A stretch of 64,000 nucleotides of DNA. Source: Marinobacter alexandrii (GTDB lineage Bacteria > Bacteroidota > Bacteroidia > Cytophagales > Cyclobacteriaceae). Positions 16,943 to 26,501 of this stretch are shown here, in pieces. Every line of letters begins with the position of its first letter. The stretch's first letter is position 1. The stretch covers positions 1,186,501-1,250,500 of the forward strand of contig JBDWTN010000007.1 of the NCBI GenBank assembly GCA_039984955.1, in the 5' to 3' direction. Under the pieces are notes generated by a model that was given only the letters and a program-made list of their open reading frames with translations, had not been told where the DNA came from and searched no databases. The translations under genes and the position numbers were made by a program.

Positions 16943-19900
16943 TTAACGTAAGATATACAGTTTCCCAAAGCCATTCTTAAAGGCTTTATCAGCACTAGTA
17001 GCTCTCCGCTCAATCCGATTACCATTTGAATTTATAAAGACTTTGTAGAAGTAAACTCCATTCGCAAGTTGATCTCCAAATTCATCTCTGCCATCCCAGG
17101 CATAACTTGTTATGTTATTTCCAATTCTAATAGGGCCTATTTCATCCTGTGTGATTTCTCTCACAACTCTTCCCGAGACCGTCAATATTTGAATTTTAAT
17201 TTCATCAGGAATTTCACTTCCCGTCAACGTGAACACAAACCTGCATCTGGTAGAAAATGGATTGGGGTAAGGATAAAAATGAGTGACTGTCGACTCATTG
17301 ATAACTTCAAAATTAATTTCGTACGGCTCTTCCCCTGCCTCATTACCTGCTTCATCCTCTGCTCGGACTCTAATAGTATGCAAACCATCATCTAATGGTC
17401 CAGGCTGGTAGGTGATTTCAAAATCTTGATCTGCCGTAGACGGGACATAGTTAAGCCTGGGATCAGAAAAATTTATCCGTTGGAATTCGCTTTCATCACC
17501 GGGAAGTCTTAACGAGATGTTAATTCCTGCCGTATCTGTTTTAGAAACAAAAGGATTGTCATCCCTCATCTTAATCACAATAGCTGGATTAGGTGATACC
17601 ACGTCTCCATCCAAAATATGATATCCATCAAATGTGACATCTAAGATAGGATTGGTTTCATCTGCTATGACATCCACCAAGTTCGTTAGCGTTAATCTAT
17701 TATTTGAAGCGTATGCTTCATTCTCATTTGCCAGGACCTCTATTACAATGCTATTTGATCCTTCAAAATTGAAGGAAGGGAACGTAGCGCTAAATAAAGT
17801 AGTATCTCCGGAAGGTGGTGGTGCTATTTTGAAACTAGACTCTGAAGTAGTTCCTGCGTTTTGATTGACAAGAGTAGCCATGACCGTCAGAGAATCAGTA
17901 AAATCAATATCAGAAACATTATAAAAATAAAATGGACGATCTATCTCCTCCCCTTCCTGCGCAGAAGTAATAGATTTATCAGCCGGAAGCAGAATACCCT
18001 CAGGTGGATAAGAATAATTAATCTCCCAAAAATTTAATTCTGGAGGTGTTTGGTCTACTTCGTCATTAAACGAGAACGTGATTTCTAATTGAGGATAAAG
18101 CTGCGGATCTATTGCTGTAACATCTATAGTTTCAGCCCTAGCACGTGATTCCAAAGAAGTTAATTCGCCATCTTTATCAACTCCAAACAAATCAATTCCA
18201 ATATTATCATTCGCTTCATCCGATAGGTTAAAAGAAAAGTTATTCCATGATCTAGCTGGCCCAATTCTTCGTGTCTTTATTTCGCCACTCACAAATCTAC
18301 CTATAACATTTCCCTGAAAATCAATACTTTGTTCTGTAACTGGAGAGGGAGATCCATTATTAATGATTGTAGTTGCACTTCCCGATATATCTCCCTTTCT
18401 ACCAAAGAAAATTACCGGCTGCCCGTCTACAAGGGAGTTGATTGTTGTCGTACTTACTCCCAGTGAATTCAACGTAGATGCTACCTGAGCATCCCAGTTA
18501 GAGTAATCTACATCACCAATATTAAAGAGAACAATCATGTCTCCATCTCTCATATTGTCAACTAAAACTTGCAAGCGACGCTCTGCTCCAATCATATCAA
18601 CTTCTCTGAATTGATAAATCCGCTGAGGTAGACGACCACAAACTTCTCGATTAAACACATCTTGAACATTAGAGTCAATTGGTCTATAAGGATCGCCACT
18701 TTCCTTGTCAAAAGCTATAGCGTTGAATGTATTTTGTTCACAGGTAGGATCAACTGTATTCGAGGTAGTGAAGAAATCCAGCCCTCCTATAATAGCCTTC
18801 AAGTCTGCATAGCTAAACGTAGTATTATCTACTCCGAAGGTGAAAATATCTATTGGTGTAATGGACTGTTCAAACTCCCATTCATTTGTCAATTGATTAT
18901 ACTCAACTCCGGTAATAAAAGCATCTTCTATCTGCTCAGGAGTATACTGACCCCATCCTTCAGAAATATTATTAATAAGTGTAAATGAAGTTTCTACCCA
19001 CTCATTGGTTTCATCTGATTCCGGATTAGCAAACCTCGTTCTCCAATAGATCGTGGAAGAATCAGGTAATGAGAATGTAGAAAAATCAAATTCATGTGAC
19101 GCAAGTACTTCTCCCGAAATCGTTGTTCTCCGATTGTTAGGTCCTAAAAAATCTGATTGTGTATCAATCTCTATCTCATAGCTTCTAAGCTCCTCTAAAA
19201 GATTACTAGACTGCCACAAAAAAGTCACTTCTGAATCAGCTAATGTTCCATTATCGATTGGATAAAGGTGACTGGTATTTCCATTAAAAATAGATACTTG
19301 AAGAGAAGCGGAATTATTAGCTTCATTCAGTTCTTCCTGCGTATTTTCAGGATCGAGTAATATGGTGAAAAGATTCAAACCATCATTGGTTTGAGTAGGA
19401 TCATTGGGAATATAAAAACTAATTGTGTCTTGACGGAGTGGGCGAAGAAACTCTTCCACATAAACTTGTTGGCCTCCATCTGCAAAAGTTCTGTTAACCT
19501 GCACAATCAATGAATCTTGAACAGTCCTGCCAAAATTCTTGACAACAACATCAATTTTAAAAGAATCTTGAGAGGCAAGAATTTGTCCTCCTTCAATTGC
19601 TTCTGCACTAACAGTATTATCATCTATTTGATAATCAGGGCTATCGGCTCCAAATATTCTGTAAGATGGATCCCCTTGAAGAGTCATTTGTTGAACTTGA
19701 GTAAGGCTTATATCTCCTGAACCAAATTGGTCTAAATACAGTCTTGAAACTTCGTTTATTACATTCCCAACTGATTCTTGTATAAATGCATCATCAGCAA
19801 AAGACAGACCATAAAAAAAGTTACTCCATCGACGTAGAGTAGCCGATAAGGCAACATCTGCATGTGCTATGAAACCTACTGCTCCCAGATCAGGAGTTGC

Positions 19901-21916
19901 CATCCAATCTTCACCAAAAGTGAAATTAGAGCCGAATATTTCACCTGCCCTACAGCCATTAACCAAAAAGACAGGATATTTGGCTTTGTTAGAAAACCCA
20001 AACTCAGGATCACTCACTCTACCTATCTCTATATCTGTTACAGTACCACTTGAGTGTCCAAAAAAAGTAATGTATCCAACACCTTGATTTACCCGATCTG
20101 TCACATCTACAAATTCCACTGCATCACTTGTCTCCTTACCCGTATTAAATGCTCTTCCTCCAATGAAATCTTCTTCTACCAAGTCTTTAAGGTCTATGAT
20201 GATATTTGCAAAACTTGAAATTTCAGACTGATTCACTCCTCCGCTTAGTTGAAGAAAGTCTTTCCTAAACAAGTCATCATAAGGCAATGCTTCCATCTCA
20301 ATTATTTTATTCAAGTAGGATGTCACACTAGAAGTACTATGAGCATTTAATCGACCAATAGCTATGCCTGGGAGGTTCGGATCTACTCCATTCTGTCCTA
20401 AGACATACATTAAATCACTACCTGGGAATCCATAGGTTGGAACATTCACAACTTCTTGCGAACCTCTGAAATAGTTTGTGTTTAATGTGAATCCTTTTCC
20501 AATGATAAAGACATTTTCTATTGGATTTTGAGTATTTGCATCTGAAATAAAATTGGTTATCGCTAATGGAGAAGGGTCTCCATAATTATACAGATTGAAT
20601 AAATCACCGACGTTTACCGTCTGAACGTTATGACCACCTCCTGCTGCGGATTCTCTGTAGTTTTCATAATCGCTTATAGGATCTCCATCTTGCCTTAGGT
20701 TTGGATGGGTGATGATCAGGTAGTCCTTGTTGCTCAGGTCATAATTCGGAAGAGCAACTAGTTCAATAGAGCTCACAGATTGGGGAGCAGTGGTTGCGAT
20801 TATTTGATCACTTGCATTTGCATCAGGAACTACAACTTCTACACGATCAGAAAAGTTTGTAGTGGCTAATCGTATTGCATTAAAAGAGTCGGTAACATTA
20901 AAAACTCGAGTATCACTCGCATTCGTGGTAGCAATTTGCATCCAAGCTTTTGATGCGCTCAGGTTTGCAAGTGTAAAAATCTTGTTCTCATCAGATGCCA
21001 TCGAAATTGTTTGAGGATATTGAAGTCTCATATAAGCAATGGATATCCTTTCTGATGCATCAGGAAATCCTTCGGCCGTTGCTCTAACCACAAACTCTCC
21101 TCCAGCACCAATACTAGAAGCAGCAACTGATCCTGAGTAAAATTCTTTTCCCCATCCATCGAATTGAACGTTAGAAAGGAGACCTAGAGAACTTGTATTT
21201 TGGCCAATAGTAATGGAGACATTATGGGTTAAACTATTCCCTCCTATAATAACTGTTTCGATGGTAGGACTGATCCCCGCCGATTCAAAATTTCTAAGAG
21301 TGAAGCTGAAGTCCTTAAAAGCGTTTTTAGACTGAAATTCACCAGTCCACCCTTCACCATCGTCATACTTACTCAGACTAAATGCTGCACCTGATCCGAA
21401 TTTTCTTCCGGGAGCATAGTCAGTCGTAAAAAGCTGGATAGTATCTTCTATGTGGTAAGCCTCTGGAGTAAGTCCTGTTGTATTTTTATCTGATGAGAAT
21501 GCCATTCGCTTACCATTCTCACTTCCAAGCTTGTACGTCAAAAAGTACGTAGCAGTATCAGAAAATAGGTTATAGAATTGGTGTGGTTGCGAATTAGTTT
21601 CATACAGCTGAGAATCACTTGTTCCTGTATTCCTTTGACCAAAAAATTCAAGATAATTAACCGTACCATCTCCGTTGGTATTTACATTCAAAGCAACTTC
21701 TTGACCTCTGCGAAAAACCTGTATTCTACTAGCCGGAACACTTGTCAAAGGAAATCCTGCAGCCAGCAATTCATCACTACTAATTCTGTAAAATCCGTCT
21801 TTTCCAATGTTGATCTTATAGTACGATTGTGTGAAATCAATCCACTCATTACCTACCTGAGCAGATGTAGAAAATCCACATAAGACCAATAATATGATGA
21901 GCTTATTTTTCCACAT
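16943..21916 (-). CDS. porU2: Putative type IX secretion system sortase PorU2 (C25-family peptidase)
   Basis: A 1657-residue secreted protein with signal peptide MWKNKLIILLVLCGFSTSAQ. The gingipain-like C25 domain spans roughly residues 390-750. A His in FFGHSSGTVTDIE (near 618) and a Cys in FLVNGCRAGEIFG (near 653) form the expected catalytic pair. Downstream come CARDB/Ig-like beta domains. The C-terminus is a FlgD-like/type IX sorting domain (FYPYPNPFSTRCRF, GVYFYKVFINSNG). PorU is the surface sortase that removes C-terminal signals of type IX cargo. This long form paired with a PorV-like gene fits the PorU2 type of Cytophagales rather than the shorter classical PorU. The start overlaps the porV2 stop by 14 bases. 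Assignment to PorU2 rather than another C25 protease rests on the PorV neighbour. Confidence 0.75.
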   Translation of the reverse strand: MWKNKLIILLVLCGFSTSAQVGNEWIDFTQSYYKINIGKDGFYRISSDELLAAGFPLTSVPASRIQVFRRGQEVALNVNTNGDGTVNYLEFFGQRNTGTSDSQLYETNSQPHQFYNLFSDTATYFLTYKLGSENGKRMAFSSDKNTTGLTPEAYHIEDTIQLFTTDYAPGRKFGSGAAFSLSKYDDGEGWTGEFQSKNAFKDFSFTLRNFESAGISPTIETVIIGGNSLTHNVSITIGQNTSSLGLLSNVQFDGWGKEFYSGSVAASSIGAGGEFVVRATAEGFPDASERISIAYMRLQYPQTISMASDENKIFTLANLSASKAWMQIATTNASDTRVFNVTDSFNAIRLATTNFSDRVEVVVPDANASDQIIATTAPQSVSSIELVALPNYDLSNKDYLIITHPNLRQDGDPISDYENYRESAAGGGHNVQTVNVGDLFNLYNYGDPSPLAITNFISDANTQNPIENVFIIGKGFTLNTNYFRGSQEVVNVPTYGFPGSDLMYVLGQNGVDPNLPGIAIGRLNAHSTSSVTSYLNKIIEMEALPYDDLFRKDFLQLSGGVNQSEISSFANIIIDLKDLVEEDFIGGRAFNTGKETSDAVEFVDVTDRVNQGVGYITFFGHSSGTVTDIEIGRVSDPEFGFSNKAKYPVFLVNGCRAGEIFGSNFTFGEDWMATPDLGAVGFIAHADVALSATLRRWSNFFYGLSFADDAFIQESVGNVINEVSRLYLDQFGSGDISLTQVQQMTLQGDPSYRIFGADSPDYQIDDNTVSAEAIEGGQILASQDSFKIDVVVKNFGRTVQDSLIVQVNRTFADGGQQVYVEEFLRPLRQDTISFYIPNDPTQTNDGLNLFTILLDPENTQEELNEANNSASLQVSIFNGNTSHLYPIDNGTLADSEVTFLWQSSNLLEELRSYEIEIDTQSDFLGPNNRRTTISGEVLASHEFDFSTFSLPDSSTIYWRTRFANPESDETNEWVETSFTLINNISEGWGQYTPEQIEDAFITGVEYNQLTNEWEFEQSITPIDIFTFGVDNTTFSYADLKAIIGGLDFFTTSNTVDPTCEQNTFNAIAFDKESGDPYRPIDSNVQDVFNREVCGRLPQRIYQFREVDMIGAERRLQVLVDNMRDGDMIVLFNIGDVDYSNWDAQVASTLNSLGVSTTTINSLVDGQPVIFFGRKGDISGSATTIINNGSPSPVTEQSIDFQGNVIGRFVSGEIKTRRIGPARSWNNFSFNLSDEANDNIGIDLFGVDKDGELTSLESRARAETIDVTAIDPQLYPQLEITFSFNDEVDQTPPELNFWEINYSYPPEGILLPADKSITSAQEGEEIDRPFYFYNVSDIDFTDSLTVMATLVNQNAGTTSESSFKIAPPPSGDTTLFSATFPSFNFEGSNSIVIEVLANENEAYASNNRLTLTNLVDVIADETNPILDVTFDGYHILDGDVVSPNPAIVIKMRDDNPFVSKTDTAGINISLRLPGDESEFQRINFSDPRLNYVPSTADQDFEITYQPGPLDDGLHTIRVRAEDEAGNEAGEEPYEINFEVINESTVTHFYPYPNPFSTRCRFVFTLTGSEIPDEIKIQILTVSGRVVREITQDEIGPIRIGNNITSYAWDGRDEFGDQLANGVYFYKVFINSNGNRIERRATSADKAFKNGFGKLYILR

Positions 21917-22997
21917 TGAAATCTACTTTAATTGAAAAAACATGTGAAAAAAGTCCTGGAGCTAAGTCTCCAATATCTGTCAAAGCATAATCTATAGTCA
22001 ATTCTTTAATATTCACTCCCAATCCAAGGTTAGGTTGAAAGGTCCATGATTTGCTCCCATCAAAATCTTTGATTTGTTGAAATTGATTAACTCCAAATCG
22101 GAGAAATGCCATTTTTTTATAATCAAATTCTGCTCCTGCCTTGGGGTCAATAGAAATAAGTCCCGTTCGTATGATTGTATTTCGTTTCCCATCAAAAGTC
22201 ATATCCAGGTCTACAGAAGCCATCACGGCGAATTTATCTGTGATATCAAATTCTCTCGAGCCTCCCAGAATCACTCTGGGTAGCGTAATCTCTACTGAAT
22301 TGATAGGAACATCATTCCCAGTAAGTGCATAAACCTCCTCCACTTCAGCTGTGTTGTGCGACCAAGCATTGAAAGTTCCTACAATATCTCTGGCTACCAC
22401 GCCCAGCTTCCACTTATTAATCTCTTTTTGAGCTCCAAAGTCAAACCCAAACCCCCAGGCTTTCGAAAAATTGCCGACTGTTCTATGAATTACTTTCAGG
22501 TTTCCTCCGGCATCTATTCCCCCGAAAAGAGGAAGTTTTCTTGCGTAGGAAACTATAAATCCATAATCTGCTGAAGAGAAAAATTGAATATTATCATAAT
22601 TAATTGATCCATTAACATCTATAAGAAATCGTGTATCTGGAATGTCATCCACAGAAAACCGGATAACTGAGAGGGCTATTTTGCTTTGCTCATCTACCGA
22701 AGTAGCAAACGCAGCATAGTCGTAATTAGCCAGGCCACCAAAGTAGGATGAATGCATCAACGCCAGCTGATGATCTGATTTTATCTTGTTTAATCCCGCA
22801 GGGTTCCAGTAACCTGCAGAAACATCATCCACAAAAGAAACCGCAGTAAAGCCCATTCCAAAAGATCGGGTACTTACCCCAATGTTCATAAATTCATTAC
22901 TGTATTTAGGTGTATTATCTCTTTCACTTGACTCATCCTGTCCTCTAACATTCTGAATCAGAAACAAACCAAAAAATAATACTATCGCGTACTTCAT
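21903..22997 (-). CDS. porV2: PorV2-like outer membrane protein of type IX secretion
   Basis: The open frame extends to 23081, but the ATG at 22997 (MKYAIVLFFGLFLIQNVRGQ) gives a signal peptide at the very N-terminus, so I take that start; about 364 residues. The mature protein has the PorV/PorQ (FadL-like barrel) opening FMNIGVSTRSFGMGFTAVSF and DVSAGYWNPAGL, followed by amphipathic beta strands to the end. PorV shuttles cargo from the translocon to the PorU sortase, and the coupled sortase gene downstream (14-base overlap) supports the same job here. The core T9SS genes (porK-N, sprA) are not in this window. Confidence 0.78.
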   Translation of the reverse strand: MKYAIVLFFGLFLIQNVRGQDESSERDNTPKYSNEFMNIGVSTRSFGMGFTAVSFVDDVSAGYWNPAGLNKIKSDHQLALMHSSYFGGLANYDYAAFATSVDEQSKIALSVIRFSVDDIPDTRFLIDVNGSINYDNIQFFSSADYGFIVSYARKLPLFGGIDAGGNLKVIHRTVGNFSKAWGFGFDFGAQKEINKWKLGVVARDIVGTFNAWSHNTAEVEEVYALTGNDVPINSVEITLPRVILGGSREFDITDKFAVMASVDLDMTFDGKRNTIIRTGLISIDPKAGAEFDYKKMAFLRFGVNQFQQIKDFDGSKSWTFQPNLGLGVNIKELTIDYALTDIGDLAPGLFSHVFSIKVDFNVEK

Positions 22998-23168
22998 ACA
23001 GTCTAAAATCAAAAGCAATTTAGCCATAGCCTTTGGATTGTCATACCCTCCATTCGTTGAACAATAGCTTATATACGACAAAGTGTAAATAATCTTATTT
23101 AATAACTAAATAAAGAATTTATATAATTATATAAAGAAAATTAAGCTTTATCTACAATTTTTCGGCAA

Positions 23169-23189
23169 GTACTTGGCCATACCAAGTAC
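23169..23189. promoter_or_regulatory. Palindrome upstream of padR, putative PadR operator
   Basis: A perfect dyad GTACTTGG-ccata-CCAAGTAC lies 67 bases before the PadR start, in the divergent gap to porV2. PadR-family repressors bind such palindromes in their own promoters, so autoregulation of the padR-pspC pair is a reasonable inference. Confidence 0.55.
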
Positions 23190-23255
23190 CTTTACGTATA
23201 CAGCACCAGAAACCAAACCATGTAACGTGAATAGTTTGACAAGAAATGAAAGTAT

Positions 23256-23597
23256 ATGAATATTGAAAATACACAAGTTCAGATGAGGAAGGGAATCCTG
23301 GAATTTTGCATTTTGCATATAATTTCCAGGGGTGAGGTTTATGCTTCCGACATGCTTGAGGAGTTAACCTCAGCAAAGATCATGGTGGTAGAGGGAACTC
23401 TGTATCCACTTCTGACTAGATTACGAAAAGCAGGTCTGGTAGATTACAAGTGGGTGGAGTCAAAATCCGGGCCACCCAGAAAGTATTATACACTTACCAA
23501 GGAAGGCGATGAATTCCTAAGCGGTCTGGATCAAACATGGACAGAACTGGTTTCTTCCACCAAAAAAATTATCGCGAAAAAAAACACGAAGAAGTGA
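23256..23597 (+). CDS. PadR-family transcriptional regulator
   Basis: A 113-residue winged-helix protein with the PadR pattern: RKGILEFCILHIISRGEVYA at the first helices, a recognition region VEGTLYPLLTRLRKAGLVDY, and a wing SGPPRKYYTLTKEG. It is a short PadR without the long C-terminal dimer helix. The next gene, 48 bases downstream, encodes a PspC-domain protein. This PadR-PspC pairing is recurrent in Bacteroidota, and such regulators usually respond to envelope stress or small molecules and repress the pair. A palindrome in the upstream gap is a candidate binding site. Confidence 0.92.
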   Translation: MNIENTQVQMRKGILEFCILHIISRGEVYASDMLEELTSAKIMVVEGTLYPLLTRLRKAGLVDYKWVESKSGPPRKYYTLTKEGDEFLSGLDQTWTELVSSTKKIIAKKNTKK

Positions 23598-23645
23598 AAT
23601 AACCGATCTGGTAATTCCATTTCGCACTAATAAAAGATTATACAC

Positions 23646-26087
23646 ATGAAAAAGAATATAAGTATCAACATTGGCGGTATCATATTCCACATCGAGGAAG
23701 AAGGCTTTGATAAACTCAAAAACTACCTCGATTCAGTCAATAAATACTTTTCCTCTTTCGAAGACAGCAAAGAGATCATTGAAGATATCGAAGGTAGGAT
23801 AGCTGAAATATTCCTTTCAAAACTTGATGAGGGGAAACAAATTATTACGCCCGAAGATGTAAACGACCTCATCGCGACGATGGGTACTACCAAAGATTTC
23901 GAAGCGACCATCGAAAACGAGCCGGAGGTAAAAACCGAACAAAAGGAAGAGGCACAGGAGGAAGAAAAAACTGAAAAAGAAGAAATTCCAAAAAGTGGAT
24001 ATGAAAAAGCAAAACGGTTGTTTAGAGATAACAAACGAAAGGTTATTGGTGGTGTAGCTTCAGGTATTGCAAACTACTTTGGCATTGATCCTATTTGGGT
24101 TCGATTGCTCATGCTTGCCTTTTTATTCAACATCTTTTTCTGGGGGTTAAGCGGATTCATCTTCCTTGCCTATATCATCCTTTGGATTGCTATTCCAGGT
24201 AGTGATTCTCTAGATGAGGATAAAGCTATCAAAAAGCTATTTAGAAGTACTGATGATCGTGTGTTAGGTGGAGTTTCAGGAGGCATAGCCTCATACTTTG
24301 GCGCAGATCCTGTTGTCATCAGAGTGCTCTTTGTAATCTCTATTTTCCTAGGAGGTGCGGGCATTATCGCTTATTTAATCCTTTGGATTATCACCCCTGA
24401 AGCACGATCCATCACAGAGAAAATGCAGATGCAAGGTGAGCCTGTTACCATCTCCAACATTGAAGAGAGTGTAAAGAAGAGTTTGAATGTGAAAGAAGGA
24501 GAAGAAAACATTTTTGCTAAAATCCTTTTGTTTCCATTTCGTCTTATCGCCATGATCTTCAAAGCACTTGGAGAGATTCTCGGGCCACTATTGAAAGTTG
24601 CAATAGAAGTGTTAAGAATAGGATTTGGTGTCTTCCTAGTCTTCTTAGGATTTGTATTGATGATCACTTTTACCATCTCGCTTGCAGTACTTCTGGGTGT
24701 CGGTGGAGTGATGGAGAGCTGGGTTCATTTTGGTGACTTTCCAGCCTCAGAGATTTTCAATTCTGTAAGTAGTGTGATGGTTGCTTCGTCCTATATAGTA
24801 TCAATGGTTCCTGCCTTAACTATCGCTCTTCTAGGCTTGGCAGTAATCATGAAAAGAAAAGTAACGAATGCCGCAGTGGCTTGGGGACTATTTGGACTTT
24901 GGCTAATTGGAATGATCGGATTGGCATTCTCTATTCCTGCAGTCATTAGAAACTACAGTGTAGAAAGTACTTATAAAGAAGAGCAAACATTTGCTTTGAC
25001 CGAAGGTATTGTTGATTTGAAACTTAACGACCTTGACTGGGATGGCTACAACACGGTCGATCTGAAAATTCGGGGACATGAAGATTCTGTATATCTATTA
25101 GCACTTGAATTTGACGCCAGAGGTTCTTCCAGAAGCAATGCTAAAGAAAACGGAGAGGCAGTAGACTATATAGTTTCTCAGGAAGGAAACACATTCTACT
25201 TTGATTCACAGATTACATTTGATGAGGCTCCATTTAGGTTTCAAGATGTCTCGGCCATATTTTATGTTCCATACGGCAAGGTATTTACCATGGACTATGA
25301 TCTTCGCGAAATACTGAGAAACACGCTGTGGATTCATAGTTATAGTGCTAGCGATTTAGGTGATAACGAATGGGTTTTTGATGAAAAAGGATTGAAATGT
25401 CTTACCTGTACTGACTCGGGAACTAGATCATTAAGAAATCGTCCAAAATATGGATCAGATGCTCAAGAATATCAATTTACTGATTTTGATGAGGTTAAAT
25501 TAATCTCGCTATTCGATTTCGAAATCATTCAAGGGGACAACTATTCTGTACGACTTGAGGGGGATCAGAATGACTTAGATGATGTCTATTTAAGTCAAAG
25601 TGGAGATGAGTTAGAAATCCGATATGGAAAAAATGTCAGCTGGTGGAAAAACAGAAGAGGAAGAGACAAAATACGCATCTATATAGAAATGCCAGAACTC
25701 GAATATTTGCATGTCACAGGAGCATCGGAGGGAGAAGTCAGAGGCTTTTCCGGCTCGAATATAGCTTTCGACATCACAGGGGCATCAGATGTATGGGCAG
25801 ACATTGAAGTGGAATCCATAGAAATTGATCTAACCGGCGCATCAGAACTGACGCTCATTGGTAGAGGAGACGATTTAGAAGCTGACTTAGTAGGAGCTTC
25901 CGAGCTAGATGCCTTCAATTTTACTGTAGAAGATGCCAACGTTAGGGCAGTAGGAGCATCTACCGCAAAAGTGTATGTGACAAATGAATTAGACGCTAAT
26001 GCTTCTGGTGCTAGTAAAGTACGGTACCGTGGAGATGCACGTGTCTCATCAGACAGTAATGGACTAAGCTCAGTAAAAAGAGATTAA
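23646..26087 (+). CDS. PspC-domain envelope protein with C-terminal DUF2807 beta-solenoid
   Basis: An 813-residue membrane protein. Residues 1-75 are a conserved cytoplasmic N-domain (ISINIGGIIFHIEEEGFDKL), followed by an acidic Glu/Lys-rich linker (~100-120). Two PspC domains follow, KRLFRDNKRKVIGGVASGIA near 127 and KKLFRSTDDRVLGGVSGGIA near 197, each with a membrane segment. More transmembrane helices lie at about 285-430. The C-terminal third is a DUF2807 beta-solenoid with repeated TGAS/VGAS turns (VTGASEG, DITGASDV, DLTGASEL, LVGASEL). PspC senses or transmits membrane stress; the solenoid probably faces the periplasm. It is co-transcribed with padR and ends at a strong terminator. Confidence 0.88.
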   Translation: MKKNISINIGGIIFHIEEEGFDKLKNYLDSVNKYFSSFEDSKEIIEDIEGRIAEIFLSKLDEGKQIITPEDVNDLIATMGTTKDFEATIENEPEVKTEQKEEAQEEEKTEKEEIPKSGYEKAKRLFRDNKRKVIGGVASGIANYFGIDPIWVRLLMLAFLFNIFFWGLSGFIFLAYIILWIAIPGSDSLDEDKAIKKLFRSTDDRVLGGVSGGIASYFGADPVVIRVLFVISIFLGGAGIIAYLILWIITPEARSITEKMQMQGEPVTISNIEESVKKSLNVKEGEENIFAKILLFPFRLIAMIFKALGEILGPLLKVAIEVLRIGFGVFLVFLGFVLMITFTISLAVLLGVGGVMESWVHFGDFPASEIFNSVSSVMVASSYIVSMVPALTIALLGLAVIMKRKVTNAAVAWGLFGLWLIGMIGLAFSIPAVIRNYSVESTYKEEQTFALTEGIVDLKLNDLDWDGYNTVDLKIRGHEDSVYLLALEFDARGSSRSNAKENGEAVDYIVSQEGNTFYFDSQITFDEAPFRFQDVSAIFYVPYGKVFTMDYDLREILRNTLWIHSYSASDLGDNEWVFDEKGLKCLTCTDSGTRSLRNRPKYGSDAQEYQFTDFDEVKLISLFDFEIIQGDNYSVRLEGDQNDLDDVYLSQSGDELEIRYGKNVSWWKNRRGRDKIRIYIEMPELEYLHVTGASEGEVRGFSGSNIAFDITGASDVWADIEVESIEIDLTGASELTLIGRGDDLEADLVGASELDAFNFTVEDANVRAVGASTAKVYVTNELDANASGASKVRYRGDARVSSDSNGLSSVKRD

Positions 26088-26137
26088 AATATCTAATTGG
26101 TCTAAGAGTTCTATTGACTCAATCAGTTAGGTTTTGG

Positions 26138-26172
26138 TTTCCCCTGCTTTTGGTCGGGCAGGGGATTTTTTA
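26138..26172 (+). terminator. Rho-independent terminator after the padR-pspC operon
   Basis: A 7-bp GC-rich stem (cccctgc at 26141-26147, gcagggg at 26158-26164) with a 10-base loop, followed by a run of T. It sits about 50 bases after the PspC stop and before the convergent ABM gene. Confidence 0.85.
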
Positions 26173-26213
26173 AAAAATATTCCATCCAACTTTAACAGGA
26201 TTCTTGACCTGTT

Positions 26214-26498
26214 CTAATCTGGAAGAAGAGAATATGCCAAAGGCTTGCCACCAAACAAAACCTTTGTTTTCTCCCATGTATCTTCAAAGAGCTCAGAGTG
26301 ACGGTATTTTTCAAGATCATCCTCACTTTGCCATTTGCTAAATGTATAGTAGATATGACCCTCCTTTGCGTCTCTACATAGCTCCAGATGTTCGCAACCA
26401 GGGAATGTTGCAATCTTTTCTTTCACTAACTCGAATAACTCCAGAAAGTCATTTACACTATCTGGTTTAAAGTCCATTCTGACAATACGTATTAGCAT
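26214..26498 (-). CDS. ABM-domain (antibiotic biosynthesis monooxygenase-like) protein
   Basis: A 94-residue ferredoxin-like-fold protein: MLIRIVRMDFKPDSVNDFLE, FPGCEHLELCRDAKE, TFSKWQSEDDLEKYRHSELF. This is the usual ABM layout with a substrate pocket formed by a dimer. Small stand-alone ABM proteins include quinol monooxygenases, haem-degrading enzymes and many of unknown function. The Asn-Trp-His set of haem oxygenases is not evident, so no reaction is assigned. It lies 3 bases after the SAM-hydrolase-type gene on the same strand, so the two are probably co-transcribed. Confidence 0.85.
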   Translation of the reverse strand: MLIRIVRMDFKPDSVNDFLELFELVKEKIATFPGCEHLELCRDAKEGHIYYTFSKWQSEDDLEKYRHSELFEDTWEKTKVLFGGKPLAYSLLPD

Positions 26499-26501
26499 AG
26501 T

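Noticed and set aside
26214-26498. Haem-degrading monooxygenase (IsdG-type)
   Set aside because: The ABM fold is clear, but the Asn-Trp-His set needed for haem cleavage is not evident.
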